Below, one piece after another: positions 16,572 to 25,587 of a stretch of 64,000 nt of DNA. The DNA lies in contig NZ_QYZP01000001.1 of NCBI RefSeq assembly GCF_003595215.1, positions 372,001 to 436,000 of the forward strand, in the 5' to 3' direction. The DNA is from Nesterenkonia natronophila. GTDB taxonomy: Bacteria; Actinomycetota; Actinomycetes; Actinomycetales; Micrococcaceae. Below the pieces are notes generated by a model that saw only the letters and a list, made by a program, of their open reading frames with translations, made no database searches and was not told the origin of the DNA. The stretch's first letter is position 1; the number at the start of each line of letters is the position of its first letter. The translations under genes and the position numbers were made by a program.

Positions 16572-17240
16572 CTACGCGTGGTCGGCGAAGTATTCGAGCC
16601 GTGAGACGTCCCCACTGACCACGATCGTGTCTCCGGGCGAGACCACAGTGTCCGGCTGGGCGTAGACGAAGTCCTTCCCCGGCGACTTCACGCCCACCAC
16701 GTTGACCTGGTGCTGCTTGCGTGGCTGAGACTCATCGATGGTCTTGCCCTGCAGTGCTTTTGGTGGCCGCATCTTCACGATGGCGAAGTCGTCGTCGAAC
16801 TTGATGAAGTCCATCATTTGGCCGCTGACCAGGTGGGCGGCCCGGACTCCGGCATCGTGCTCAGGGTAGATGACATGATGACAGCCGATTCTGGTGAGGA
16901 TCTTCCCGTGCGTGGGGTTGATGGCCTTGGCCCACACCTGGTTCACACCCAGGTCCACCAGGTTGGCGGCAATCAGGACACTGGACTCGATCGAGGTGCC
17001 CACGCCCACGACCGCGGAGTCGAACTCGTCAGCTCCCAATTGGCGCAGTGCCTCCATGTCGGTGGCGTCGGCCTCCACGGTGTGCGTAAGGGTGTCAGCA
17101 TATTTCTGGACCAAGCTGCGGTGCCGGTCCACAGCCAGGACTTCCTTATCCTGGTCCACCAATTGCTGGGCTAGGGCAATGCCGAAGCGGCCCATGCCGA
17201 TGAGGAGCACCGGCTTGTTGATACGTTGATTCCTAGCCAA
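16572..17240 (-). CDS. ktrA: Potassium uptake regulatory subunit KtrA/TrkA (RCK)
   Basis: This 222-residue cytoplasmic gating subunit binds nucleotides and regulates the K+ channel-like transporter. The RCK_N Rossmann motif reads LLIGMGRFGIALAQQL (residues 12-27), and the acid after the second strand is in VLAVDRH. RCK_C occupies about residues 140-222 (GKTIDESQPR, VSPGDTIVVSG). A single RCK unit at this length means KtrA rather than the doubled E. coli TrkA. It overlaps ktrB by 8 bp, consistent with coupled expression. Confidence 0.92.
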   Translation of the reverse strand: MARNQRINKPVLLIGMGRFGIALAQQLVDQDKEVLAVDRHRSLVQKYADTLTHTVEADATDMEALRQLGADEFDSAVVGVGTSIESSVLIAANLVDLGVNQVWAKAINPTHGKILTRIGCHHVIYPEHDAGVRAAHLVSGQMMDFIKFDDDFAIVKMRPPKALQGKTIDESQPRKQHQVNVVGVKSPGKDFVYAQPDTVVSPGDTIVVSGDVSRLEYFADHA

Positions 17241-18627
17241 TGATCGGCCTTCCTTCTGGGTAACGGTAACGAACTCGCTTCTGGCGGACGGTGAGCGCGG
17301 CCGCGAAGGTAATGATGCCGACGCGTCCGGTGAACATCAGTGCCGCCAGAACGTAGAGACCTGAGGGAGGCAGCTGTTCGGTGAGCCCGGCGGTCAGTCC
17401 TACGGTGGCGAAGGCGGACACGGATTCATAGAGCGGCCGTCCCATATCCTCGCCGCTGATCGTCATCAGCGCCAGGGTGGAGAACAGGACAGCGGTGGCG
17501 CCCATCGCGACCACAGAGACGGCGACGCGGCCGACCTGTGCGGGAATGGTGCGACCGTGTGCGGTGGTTTCTTCATGACCGCGGGCTTCAGCGAGGAACG
17601 CCAGGAAGATCACCGCGATCGTCGTAACCTTGATGCCACCTGCGGTGGAGGCTGACCCTCCACCGGCGAACATGAGGGCATCGGACACCAACATGGTCTC
17701 GGAGTGCTCCAAGTTTGACTCCACCACGGAGAACCCTCCGGAGCGCATATTGACGGACGCGAAGAGGGCACTCTGAAGTTTCTCCAACCACCCCATATCG
17801 CCGATGGTAGCGGTGTTGTTCCACTCCAAGAATGCGTAGGCTGCCGCTCCCACGAAGAGCAAAATGGTGGTGACTTCCATAGTGAGTTTGGTGTGGAGGG
17901 TCCAGCTCTTGATGTGCCACCGGTACCTCCACAGCACGTAGAGGACCGGGAAGCCCAAACTGCCCAGAAACACTCCGAGCATGACGGTCCACACCACGAC
18001 GGAGTCATTGTCCACACCGCCGAGGCCGTCCGCATGGATGACGAAACCTGCGTTGTTGAACGAACTGATGGCGTAGAAGAGCCCGTACCAGGCTCCGCGC
18101 ACGGCATCACCCTCTAACGCAATCAGGCGAGGGATCAGTATCACTGCCAACGCAGTCTGCACCACCACGGAGCAGATGATGACGGTCTTGAGCAGCTGGC
18201 CCACTTCCCCGAGTCCACCGGTCGACATCCCCTCCCGGGCGATCAGCCGGGTACGCAGCCCGAGGTGGCGAGTCACCGAGACTGCCAGCAGTGCTGCCAT
18301 GGTGACGATGCCCAGACCGCCAACCTGGATGCCGATGAGAATCACGATCTGCCCGGCGAGTGTCCAGTCATCTGCAGTGTTGACCGGCGTCAGACCCGTC
18401 ACGGTGACCGCGGACGTCGCAACGAAGAGAGCATCATGTACGGCGGCTGAGCCTCGGCCCGGCGTGGCCCACGGCATCATCAGCAGAGCGCTGAACAGCG
18501 CGATGACCGCAGCGAAGATCAGAAGTGCCGTCCGCGGAGGGGAGGACTGCGAGAGCTTAGCAAGCTTCCCGGTGGTCCTCTTCCAGAGTGAGCGCTCGAA
18601 ATGCGGCTTGACGTCCCCTTGTGACAC
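17233..18627 (-). CDS. ktrB: Potassium transporter KtrB/TrkH family membrane subunit
   Basis: This 464-residue membrane protein has the four M1-P-M2 repeats of the Trk/Ktr superfamily. Selectivity-filter segments are visible as SAVTVTGLTPV, SSFNNAGFVIH, NMRSGGFSVVE and ATVGLTAGLTE, each with the key glycine. It imports K+ with Na+ or H+ and is gated by KtrA. It is transcribed in the same direction as ectABC but separated from ectC by a strong hairpin (18652-18687). K+ entry is the fast first response to osmotic upshift, which fits its placement beside ectoine synthesis. Confidence 0.93.
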   Translation of the reverse strand: MSQGDVKPHFERSLWKRTTGKLAKLSQSSPPRTALLIFAAVIALFSALLMMPWATPGRGSAAVHDALFVATSAVTVTGLTPVNTADDWTLAGQIVILIGIQVGGLGIVTMAALLAVSVTRHLGLRTRLIAREGMSTGGLGEVGQLLKTVIICSVVVQTALAVILIPRLIALEGDAVRGAWYGLFYAISSFNNAGFVIHADGLGGVDNDSVVVWTVMLGVFLGSLGFPVLYVLWRYRWHIKSWTLHTKLTMEVTTILLFVGAAAYAFLEWNNTATIGDMGWLEKLQSALFASVNMRSGGFSVVESNLEHSETMLVSDALMFAGGGSASTAGGIKVTTIAVIFLAFLAEARGHEETTAHGRTIPAQVGRVAVSVVAMGATAVLFSTLALMTISGEDMGRPLYESVSAFATVGLTAGLTEQLPPSGLYVLAALMFTGRVGIITFAAALTVRQKRVRYRYPEGRPIIG

Positions 18628-18651
18628 GGGGCCATAGTACGCCTCTAGACG

Positions 18652-18687
18652 GGTTGAGGCCCGGCTGTTTCCAGCCGAGCCTCAACC
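18652..18687 (-). terminator. Strong hairpin after ectC
   Basis: A 16-bp stem at 18652-18667 and 18672-18687 has one internal mismatch and a 4-nt loop; the arms begin GGTTGAGGC and end GCCTCAACC. It separates ectC from ktrB. No U tract follows on the minus strand, so it may act as an intrinsic terminator without U-run or as a 3'-end stabiliser. Confidence 0.6.
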
Positions 18688-18726
18688 TTCAGCGATCAGC
18701 GGCCGTGGCGCCGCCGCCGAGTCGTT

Positions 18727-19119
18727 CTAATCCTCTTCGACGATGAGGGGGTACACGCCGTCCTCATCGTGGACCTCGCGGCCTGTGACCGGTGGATTGA
18801 ATACGCAGACCATACGCAGCTCTTCCTCCACCTGCAGCCGGTGCTTCTCGTGACCGTTGAGGAGGTAGAGGAACCCGTCAGTGACCTTGTGCTCCTCGCC
18901 AGTCTCCAGGTTTGTCAGGGTTCCTTTGCCGCCCACACAGTAGACAGCCTCCACGTGGTTGGCATACCAGAACTCGTTATCGGTTCCGGGGTGGAGGGTG
19001 GTTTCGTGGAGAGAGAAGCCGACCTTCTCCTTCCCCAGTACCATGCGGCGCGAACGCCAATTCGGGGTCTGGATATCACGATCGGTCCCGTTAAGGTCAT
19101 CGATGTGGAGTGTGTACAT
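18727..19119 (-). CDS. ectC: L-ectoine synthase
   Basis: EctC cyclises N-gamma-acetyl-L-2,4-diaminobutyrate to ectoine with loss of water, the final step. The 130-residue cupin shows HIDDLNGTDRDIQTPNWRSRR at the start and the metal-binding region NEFWYANHVEAVYCVGGKG. Size and sequence are canonical. The ATG at 19119 follows GGAG by 5 bp. It comes 41 bp after ectB, in the standard order ectA-ectB-ectC. No ectD hydroxylase follows here, so hydroxyectoine would need a gene elsewhere. Confidence 0.97.
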   Translation of the reverse strand: MYTLHIDDLNGTDRDIQTPNWRSRRMVLGKEKVGFSLHETTLHPGTDNEFWYANHVEAVYCVGGKGTLTNLETGEEHKVTDGFLYLLNGHEKHRLQVEEELRMVCVFNPPVTGREVHDEDGVYPLIVEED

Positions 19120-19160
19120 GGATTCTCCGTTCAGTTCAAGACAGTGGGGGTGTGGTGAGC

Positions 19161-20447
19161 TCAGTGTGGCGGGCGCAGCCGGCTGGGTTCACCGAGCTGA
19201 CCGGTGGCGGCCAGGACTGATTCCTCGAGGATCTGCAGACCTTTTTGTAGGTCGTCGGAGCTGATGTTCAGCGCAGGCATGAGCTTGACTACTTCATCCT
19301 TGGGGCCGGAGGTTTCTACCAGCATGTTGCGCTTGTATGCCTCGGCAGCAACCTTGCCCGCAGTATCCGGCTCAGGGAAGCAGATGCCGGAAAGGAAACC
19401 CCGACCGCGGATGCTCGCGCCTCTGACGTGTTCCGCGATCTTGGCCATGCCGGTGTGCAACTCTTCTATCTTTCCGGCGAGTTCCTTCTGGAACGAATCA
19501 TCGGCCCAGAAGAGCTCCAAGGCACGCGCTGCGGTGACGAAAGCCAAGTTGTTGCCGCGGAAAGTGCCATTGTGCTCACCGGGCTCCCACACGTCCAGCT
19601 CCGGCTTGAACAGGGTCAGAGCCATGGCGAGGCCGTAACCGGAGATGGACTTTGAGACACATACGATGTCCGGGACGATGCCCGCCTCTTCGAAGCTGAA
19701 GAAGGTGCCGGTCCGGCCGCATCCGGCTTGAACGTCATCGACAATAAGCAGAATGTTGTGGCGGCGCAGCAGGTTGGCCAATTCTTTCAGCCACTCCAGA
19801 CGAGCTGCGTTGAGACCGCCTTCACCCTGGACTGTCTCCACGATGACCGCTGCCGGTTTGTCGACCCCGGAGCCGGAGTCCTCCAGAACCTTTTCCAGCC
19901 AGATGAAGTCCGGAATGTCGCCGTCGAAGTAGTCATCGTACGGGATCTTCGAGGAGTTGGTGAGGGGGATACCCGCACCTTTGCGTTTCATTGAATTGCC
20001 AGTCACGGACAGTGCGCCGAGGGTCATACCGTGGAACGCATTGGTGAAGGACAGGATGTGCTGCCTCCCGGTGACTTTTCGGGCCAGCTTGAGTGCGGCC
20101 TCTACCGTGTTGGTGCCGGTAGGTCCGGGGAACATCACCTTGTAGTCGAGGTTCCTAGGTTCCAGAATGACGCGCTCGAATGTTTCCAGGAACCGCCGCT
20201 TGGCTGGGGTGTTCATGTCCATCGAGTGGGTCACGCCCGAGTTGGACACGTAGTCGACCACCAGGTCCCGCAGCTCGGGGAGGTTATGTCCGTAATTGAG
20301 TGCGCCGGCTCCGGAGAAGAAGTCCAGATAACGCGAACCGTCCTCGGTGAACTGGTAGCAGCCTTCCGCCTTGTCGAAGACGGCCGGCCAGTTCTTGCTG
20401 TAGCTGCGCACCTGGGATTCGCGGGTCTCGAAAATGTCAGTAGCCAT
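19161..20447 (-). CDS. ectB: Diaminobutyrate--2-oxoglutarate transaminase
   Basis: EctB transaminates L-aspartate 4-semialdehyde with glutamate to give L-2,4-diaminobutyrate. The 428-residue class III aminotransferase has [31 protein letters not shown], and [15 protein letters not shown] containing the PLP-ring-binding aspartate. The PLP lysine is in [14 protein letters not shown]. It is preceded by ectA (43-bp gap) and followed by ectC. Demand for glutamate as amino donor gives a possible, unproven link to the glutaminase at 8062. Confidence 0.97.
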   Translation of the reverse strand: MATDIFETRESQVRSYSKNWPAVFDKAEGCYQFTEDGSRYLDFFSGAGALNYGHNLPELRDLVVDYVSNSGVTHSMDMNTPAKRRFLETFERVILEPRNLDYKVMFPGPTGTNTVEAALKLARKVTGRQHILSFTNAFHGMTLGALSVTGNSMKRKGAGIPLTNSSKIPYDDYFDGDIPDFIWLEKVLEDSGSGVDKPAAVIVETVQGEGGLNAARLEWLKELANLLRRHNILLIVDDVQAGCGRTGTFFSFEEAGIVPDIVCVSKSISGYGLAMALTLFKPELDVWEPGEHNGTFRGNNLAFVTAARALELFWADDSFQKELAGKIEELHTGMAKIAEHVRGASIRGRGFLSGICFPEPDTAGKVAAEAYKRNMLVETSGPKDEVVKLMPALNISSDDLQKGLQILEESVLAATGQLGEPSRLRPPH

Positions 20448-20490
20448 AGTCTCTCTCAGTCCTCAGTTACTTGTGGTGAACGATGTGATG

Positions 20491-21015
20491 TCAGCGGTTC
20501 AGGGGTTCTACGATGTAGAGGTCCTCTGCCGCGTGAGCCTCGCCGGATTCCTCTTCCGCAGGAAACAGGTCCTCGGTGAACAGGGACCGTCTTTCAATTT
20601 CCGTCCCGTGCTCCCGTGCCAGTGCCGTGAACAAAGCGATTGATGCTTCATTATCCGCGGTGATCGTCGTCTCCAGGCGGGAGGCGCCGGTGCGTTGGAC
20701 CAGCTCAAAGAGCATCTTCTTCGCCAGTCCTCGACCGCGGAACGCCGAGTCCACCGCTACCTGCCAGACGAACAGGGTCTCTGGGTCTGACGGCTTGCGG
20801 TAACCGGAGATGAATCCTGCGGGTTCAGCTTCCACGTCTGCAATCACGCTGGAGGAGGCAAAGTCACGTGCCCACAGCAGGTAGGCGTACGGGGGGTTGG
20901 TGTCCAGCACGCCAGTCCCCTTGGCAATTCGCCAGAGGTCCGCACCGTCGGCCACCGTGGGGGCGCGAAGGATTATGAGTTCGTCTGCGCGGGCAGAGGT
21001 ATCGTCGGCATTCAT
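20491..21015 (-). CDS. ectA: L-2,4-diaminobutyrate N-gamma-acetyltransferase
   Basis: EctA transfers acetyl from acetyl-CoA to diaminobutyrate. The 174-residue GNAT protein has the conserved LDTNPPYAYLLWARDF segment of EctA, the acetyl-CoA loop SAFRGRGLAKKML (about residues 100-112), and ETTITADNEASIALF. I place the start at 21015 (MNADDTS), with GGAG 4 bp upstream; longer in-frame starts reach into the intergenic region and lack homology. It heads the ectABC operon. Its promoter should lie in the 212-bp divergent gap shared with csbD. Confidence 0.95.
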   Translation of the reverse strand: MNADDTSARADELIILRAPTVADGADLWRIAKGTGVLDTNPPYAYLLWARDFASSSVIADVEAEPAGFISGYRKPSDPETLFVWQVAVDSAFRGRGLAKKMLFELVQRTGASRLETTITADNEASIALFTALAREHGTEIERRSLFTEDLFPAEEESGEAHAAEDLYIVEPLNR

Positions 21016-21129
21016 CTCTCTCCACATTAGCAAGTTCCGCGCGGCGGTGAGGAGGCGTTGCTCTTTCGCGTACACGCATGCCTGCGGAAACAGACCTCGT
21101 CGGCATAGCTTTGTGTAACCCGGAGAATC

Positions 21130-21149
21130 ACTCACGATTGACTGTGAGT
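21130..21149. promoter_or_regulatory. Short inverted repeat in the ectA/csbD divergent region
   Basis: ACTCAC-8 nt-GTGAGT forms a perfect 6-bp inverted repeat midway between the divergent ectA and csbD starts. The position suits an operator controlling either gene. It matches no regulator site that I recognise, and arms this short can arise by chance. Confidence 0.3.
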
Positions 21150-21227
21150 CTGTTCTGACCTGGTGACATGCACTTGGAGCGGCTGTAGGGTCGCACTTGT
21201 ACCGTTCCCGAGTGAAAGGAAGTACCC

Positions 21228-21458
21228 ATGGGTGCCGGAGATAAATTTGATGCTGCAAAAGACAAGGTCAGCGGTTCCGCAAAGGACGCCGCGGGCAAGG
21301 TCACGGGCAATTCCGAACTGCAGGGCGAAGGCAAGGCCCAGAAGCTCCAGGGCAAGGGCAAGGACGCTGCTGAGTCGGTGAAAGACACAGCTAAAGGCGC
21401 CGCTGGCCAGGCCGAGGGAGCCATAGGCGGCCGCGACGACAAAGAGAACCAAAGGTAG
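21228..21458 (+). CDS. CsbD family general stress protein
   Basis: This 76-residue hydrophilic protein is rich in Lys, Ala, Gly, Asp and Glu, with repeats such as DAAKDKVSGSAKDAAGK and KGKDAAESVKDTAKGAAG. This is the CsbD-like family, whose founding member is a sigma-B stress protein in Bacillus. The molecular function is unknown and the protein is likely disordered. AAGGAAG precedes the ATG at 21228. It is divergent from ectA, and a perfect 16-bp hairpin follows the stop. The association with ectoine genes supports an osmotic or general stress role. Confidence 0.88.
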   Translation: MGAGDKFDAAKDKVSGSAKDAAGKVTGNSELQGEGKAQKLQGKGKDAAESVKDTAKGAAGQAEGAIGGRDDKENQR

Positions 21459-21477
21459 GCGAAACCGCCACACCGAT

Positions 21478-21519
21478 CAACGGTGCCGGGTCCGTATTCA
21501 GATGGACCCGGCACCGTTG
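21478..21519. terminator. Bidirectional terminator between csbD and amidase
   Basis: A perfect 16-bp stem (21478-21493 with 21504-21519) has a 10-nt loop and is followed by TCTTTCT on the plus strand. It sits between the convergent csbD stop and the amidase stop. Confidence 0.85.
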
Positions 21520-21524
21520 TCTTT

Positions 21525-23045
21525 CTAGTCGGCCATAGTGGCGGCCAGAGCCAGCAACTGCTCCTCGGTGCCATATTTGCCAATAAGTTGCACGGACCAG
21601 CTCATCCCGTCAGCGCTGGTGTGCACCGGCACGTTGACTGCTGGGAGGCCCAGTACATTGACTACGGAGCTGTAGGGAGTGAACCGGCACTGCTCCACGT
21701 AGTTGTCTTCAGGCGCCATCGAGGAAAACCAGCCCAGGTGCGGGGGTGCCGAAGCGAGCATCGGCGTCATGAGGAGGTCCCACGGCCCAAAGATGTCGTG
21801 GGCATCGTCGGCGAACTCCTGCAGGGCAGCGACGGAAGCACGGGTCACAGCCTGTGGGCGGGCACGGGCGGACTCCAGGAAGTACCTGGTCAACGGTTCG
21901 AGGTGCTCTTCCTGCTTGCTGCTGAGGTTCAGATCCGCCAGTCGTGCAGTCCACAGCGCCTGGAAGTTTTGATGGTAGTCCTCGGCCCAGAAGCGTTCGG
22001 GACCGGTGCAGTTCTCAGTACCTTGTATTTGGTGCCCATGCCTTCCCAGCATTGAGATCCCCGTCTCTAGGGCCCGCACAGCGTCTTCAGCGAGGACTAT
22101 GTCGAGGTCCGGTGAGAACGGAGACTCGGTCGTCACCCCGATCCGCAGCGGGGCTAGGCCTGTGGCAAGTGCCTCCTGGACGATGGACTGCGCGGTCGGC
22201 CCCTGCTTCGCCATCACATCAAACAGGAGTGCGGCGTCTTCGGCGATGGTGGCAATGGGACCGGAGGTCACCAGGTTCTGGACGGAGCGGGACTGATCGT
22301 CGTCTGGAATCCTGCCGCGACCCGGTTTGAGTCCCACGAGTCCACAAGCCGCTGCGGGTATGCGGATGGACCCACCACCGTCACTGCCAGGAGCAACCGG
22401 CAGGATTCCCGCAGCCACAGCGACCGCGCCACCACCCGTCGAACCCCCGGCGGTGCGTGTGACGTCCAGGGGGTTTCGTGCAGGGTCCGCCACTTGATTC
22501 TCTGAGTAGCACGGAAGGCCGAACTCCGGCACCTGGGTTTTTCCGATGCTTATAGCCCCTGCGTGGTGAACCGTTCTGGCCAGCGGGGCATCCTGGGAGG
22601 GGACAGTCACCGGAGAGGCGGCAGTGCCCAGGGTCAGTGGTAGTCCAGCGACGGGCACGAGGTCCTTGAACGCCGTCGGCAGCCCAAGCAGGGGGGCTGC
22701 ATGGCGGAGCTCACGCGCAGTCATATGGTCTTGCAGGAGGTTGAGCGTTGTGTCCTGCTGCTCTGCTCTTGTCAGTGCGAACTCCGGGTCCAGGTGGATG
22801 AACGCGCCCAGCTCGCTCATGGTGCCGGCAGCGGTGAGCGCAGTGGTGGTCAGTTCCACACACGAGACCTCCCCGGTCTCCACCGCTTGGCGCCACTGTG
22901 CCGCGGTGGCAACCCTGAAGTCAGCCTTAGACAGATCAGTGGTGTGCTCTGCACGGGGGCTGGCCGATTGTGGAACCCGCGGAGGCACGGCCATGCGTCT
23001 GCGTTGCATATCAGCCGTGTGCTGCGCCTGCTCCACTTGTTCCAT
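21525..23045 (-). CDS. Amidase (amidase signature family)
   Basis: This 506-residue amidase-signature hydrolase has the Ser-cisSer-Lys triad. The lysine is in TAFKDLVPV, the cis-serine in [16 protein letters not shown], and the nucleophile in [17 protein letters not shown] non-canonical Thr follows the cis-serine where most members have Ser. The substrate cannot be inferred; GatA is unlikely because gatB and gatC are absent. It is divergent from the rhodanese-pheA pair. An internal start (MAVPPRV, 17 codons in) is possible because the first residues are not family-conserved. Confidence 0.85.
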   Translation of the reverse strand: MEQVEQAQHTADMQRRRMAVPPRVPQSASPRAEHTTDLSKADFRVATAAQWRQAVETGEVSCVELTTTALTAAGTMSELGAFIHLDPEFALTRAEQQDTTLNLLQDHMTARELRHAAPLLGLPTAFKDLVPVAGLPLTLGTAASPVTVPSQDAPLARTVHHAGAISIGKTQVPEFGLPCYSENQVADPARNPLDVTRTAGGSTGGGAVAVAAGILPVAPGSDGGGSIRIPAAACGLVGLKPGRGRIPDDDQSRSVQNLVTSGPIATIAEDAALLFDVMAKQGPTAQSIVQEALATGLAPLRIGVTTESPFSPDLDIVLAEDAVRALETGISMLGRHGHQIQGTENCTGPERFWAEDYHQNFQALWTARLADLNLSSKQEEHLEPLTRYFLESARARPQAVTRASVAALQEFADDAHDIFGPWDLLMTPMLASAPPHLGWFSSMAPEDNYVEQCRFTPYSSVVNVLGLPAVNVPVHTSADGMSWSVQLIGKYGTEEQLLALAATMAD

Positions 23046-23113
23046 GACCTCACCCTATGGAATTTCGTGGATCCGCGCAGACACCCGGTGAAATCTCGGA
23101 CTACTGTGGTGGC

Positions 23114-23443
23114 ATGGCCGATTTCGAAACCATTCCTGCCTCAGAGGTTCCCTCCGGGGCCCTCGTGCTGGACGTTCGCGAAGAATATGAATACCAGCCC
23201 GGGCATGTGCCGGGTGCTCTGCACATCCCAGTGGACCAGATTCCCGCACAGTTCGAACACGAATTGGACCCAGATGAAGATTACTACGTGATCTGCCGCA
23301 CCGGAGGCCGGAGTGTGCAGATCGCGGCCTGGCTCACGGCCCAAGGTTACTCAGTGTTTCTGGTCGGCGGTGGCTATGATGCCTGGCTGACTGCGGGACA
23401 CCCGCTGGAGTCATCCACGGGCGAAGAGCCTCGAATCCTGTGA
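23114..23443 (+). CDS. Single-domain rhodanese-like protein
   Basis: This 109-residue sulfurtransferase-type domain has the active-site loop CRTGGRS preceded by YYVI, plus LVLDVREEYEYQPGHVPGALHIP, the usual CH2A/CH2B motifs. It may carry persulfide sulfur. I place the start at the ATG at 23114 (MADFETI) because homology starts there; an ATG at 23057 is in frame but adds unrelated sequence. Its last bases overlap the pheA GTG by 4 bp, so the two are translationally coupled with no evident metabolic reason. Confidence 0.88.
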   Translation: MADFETIPASEVPSGALVLDVREEYEYQPGHVPGALHIPVDQIPAQFEHELDPDEDYYVICRTGGRSVQIAAWLTAQGYSVFLVGGGYDAWLTAGHPLESSTGEEPRIL

Positions 23444-24354
23444 GGTACTCGTATCTGGGTCCTGCGGGGACCTTCACGGAGGCTGCGCTGCTGCAGATGC
23501 CGGGCGCCGAAACTGCCGAGCGGGTTCCGGCTGCCAGCGTGCTCTCAGCGTTGGCCATGGTCCAGGACGACGAAGCCGACGTCGCCGTGGTGCCCATAGA
23601 GAACTCGGTCGAGGGCGGGGTCACGGCCACATTGGATGCTGTCTCGGTGGCTCACAATCTCCACATCACCGCGGAGACTCTGGTTCCCATCACGTTCGTC
23701 CTCGCTTCGGCCGATCCTATGCCGATGGAGCAGGTGCGCTCCATCGCGACCCACTCCCACGGATGGGCACAGGTGCGCCGCTGGGCTGAAGCCACGGTGC
23801 CGCATGCAGAGTTTGTTCCGGCGTCGTCAACCGCCGCCGCAGCGCACGGGCTCACCCGCGATCCGGCCATCGCCGACGCGGCGGTCTGCGCTCCTCTGGT
23901 CGCGGCGCAGCTGGGACTGCACGTACTTGCACGCGAAATTGAAGACGTGCCCGGGGCAGTCACGCGGTTTGTGATGGCTGCCAAGCCGGGCCCTGTGCCG
24001 GTGATGACCGGAGCGGACAAGACTACGGTGATGATCCCGCTGCCGGAGGATCACCCCGGAGGGCTGATGGAAATCTTGGAGCACTTTGCCACCAACGGAG
24101 TGAACATCTGCCGGATTGAGTCACGGCCCACCGGCTTCGGCATGGGCGACTATTTCTTCTCCATGGATCTGGAGGGACACATTGCTGAGGCGAGGATTGC
24201 CGATGCGCTGGCTGGCATCCACCGAATCTCCCCCCGGATCAGATTTCTCGGCTCCTACCCGCGCGCGGACAATAAGTCGCAACAGGTGGGCCCAGAGGTC
24301 TCCGAGGCTGCCTTCACGTCGGCCCAGCGGTGGATTGAGTCACTGCGCGGCTGA
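23440..24354 (+). CDS. pheA: Prephenate dehydratase
   Basis: PheA converts prephenate to phenylpyruvate in phenylalanine synthesis. The 304-residue monofunctional enzyme starts YSYLGPAGTFTEAALL and has VPIENSVEGGV, then a C-terminal ACT domain at about residues 190-280. The ACT region contains the ESRPT motif for phenylalanine feedback binding (NICRIESRPT). Translation starts at a GTG that overlaps the rhodanese stop codon. Length fits the actinobacterial stand-alone form without chorismate mutase. Confidence 0.95.
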   Translation: MRYSYLGPAGTFTEAALLQMPGAETAERVPAASVLSALAMVQDDEADVAVVPIENSVEGGVTATLDAVSVAHNLHITAETLVPITFVLASADPMPMEQVRSIATHSHGWAQVRRWAEATVPHAEFVPASSTAAAAHGLTRDPAIADAAVCAPLVAAQLGLHVLAREIEDVPGAVTRFVMAAKPGPVPVMTGADKTTVMIPLPEDHPGGLMEILEHFATNGVNICRIESRPTGFGMGDYFFSMDLEGHIAEARIADALAGIHRISPRIRFLGSYPRADNKSQQVGPEVSEAAFTSAQRWIESLRG

Positions 24355-24382
24355 CCGACAGCGGCCTCAGAGAGTCGTTCTC

Positions 24383-25492
24383 TCAGTGGTGCGGGTGTTC
24401 AAGCACCGCCGGGGAGACACCGTGAACCACTAGTGATTCGTGTGCCACGCGGGCGGAGACGCTGATGACGTCCCCGACCGCGTCACCGTCAATCTGGAAG
24501 CGCATCGGTTCAGCCATGGTCAGCCTTCCGGTGCGAGCCTGCCGCACCTTCATCACTGGAATATCCGCCGAATAACGGAAGGCAGTCTTGGCGATCACTC
24601 TGGCCCAGTCCAGCGCGTGGCGAGGCGTGAACAGGGCAACATCCATGTGCCCGTCGTCGAACATGGCCTCCGGGATGAGCCTGATTCCAGCCTGCAGGGT
24701 CCCGCAGTTGGCCAGCAGCACGGAACGTACTCGGTAGGTCTCCGGCTCGGCGTCATCGAGTTTTACGGACAAAGTCTTGCGCGCACCCAGGACGTGTCGG
24801 AGGCCTGCCTCGCCGTAGGCCAACCATCCAGCCCGGGCCTTGAGGACCTCGCGGGTGTCCTCCATGACCTCGGCGTCCAATCCGCCTCCTGCGATCACGA
24901 GGCTGATCTCGTGCTCGGAGCGTCCGCCCGGGCGCCTCAGCTCCAGCTGCAGAGTATCAACTTTGTGCCGAGTGCCGTGGATGGCCTCCGCTGTGCAGGC
25001 GGTGAGATCGTGATAAGGGAGACCGATGTTCCGAGCAAACAGATTGCCGGTTCCCAGCGGGATGATGCCCAGTGCCACATCAGATCCCGTCAGGGCCGTC
25101 GCCACGGCTCGGACGGTCCCGTCGCCGCCGGCAGCTATCACCACATCACAACCCATCTCCACTGCGCGATCAGCCATAACCCTGCCGGGGTCCTCTGCGG
25201 TGGACGCCTGGATGAACGGATCCGGCATACCCGCCTCGGCGCACGCTTGGTGGACCAGTTTGGTCACGTGGTCAGCGTTGTCTTTGCTGACGTTGACCAC
25301 CACGCCGATCAGGCGGTCCTCGGGGCGTTTAGGATGCGCAGCCAGGGACGCGGTGACTTCCGCACGCTGCTCGAGCTCGGTCACCTGGTTCTTCAGCAGG
25401 CGCACTCGCTGACCCAGCCGGATGATCGCAATCACCAGTACAGTGACAACGGCCGCAACCGCAGCGATTACCCACCCGTATTCTTCAGCCAT
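24383..25492 (-). CDS. Diacylglycerol/lipid kinase family protein (YegS/DgkB-like)
   Basis: This 369-residue protein has an N-terminal membrane helix (about residues 8-28) followed by a short coiled coil and the DAGK catalytic domain. Motifs include [12 protein letters not shown], the nucleotide-binding [13 protein letters not shown], and [15 protein letters not shown]. Homologues phosphorylate diacylglycerol or other lipids at the inner membrane. I prefer MAEEYG at 25492 as start over an in-frame GTG at 25516; neither has a convincing Shine-Dalgarno. It is convergent with pheA and divergent from serS. Confidence 0.85.
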   Translation of the reverse strand: MAEEYGWVIAAVAAVVTVLVIAIIRLGQRVRLLKNQVTELEQRAEVTASLAAHPKRPEDRLIGVVVNVSKDNADHVTKLVHQACAEAGMPDPFIQASTAEDPGRVMADRAVEMGCDVVIAAGGDGTVRAVATALTGSDVALGIIPLGTGNLFARNIGLPYHDLTACTAEAIHGTRHKVDTLQLELRRPGGRSEHEISLVIAGGGLDAEVMEDTREVLKARAGWLAYGEAGLRHVLGARKTLSVKLDDAEPETYRVRSVLLANCGTLQAGIRLIPEAMFDDGHMDVALFTPRHALDWARVIAKTAFRYSADIPVMKVRQARTGRLTMAEPMRFQIDGDAVGDVISVSARVAHESLVVHGVSPAVLEHPHH

Positions 25493-25587
25493 GGAATAGA
25501 GCCTATCGGTCCCCACCGAGACTCGAGACTGGTGACTTCCCGGCGCCTCGGCAATCTTCCCGCTGCAGGCGCAGTAGGCTTACCACT

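Noticed and set aside
15766..16665. Plus-strand open frame of 299 codons opposite acuC
   Set aside because: AcuC has all HDAC motifs on the other strand; the antisense translation is Gly/Val/Arg-rich without motifs.
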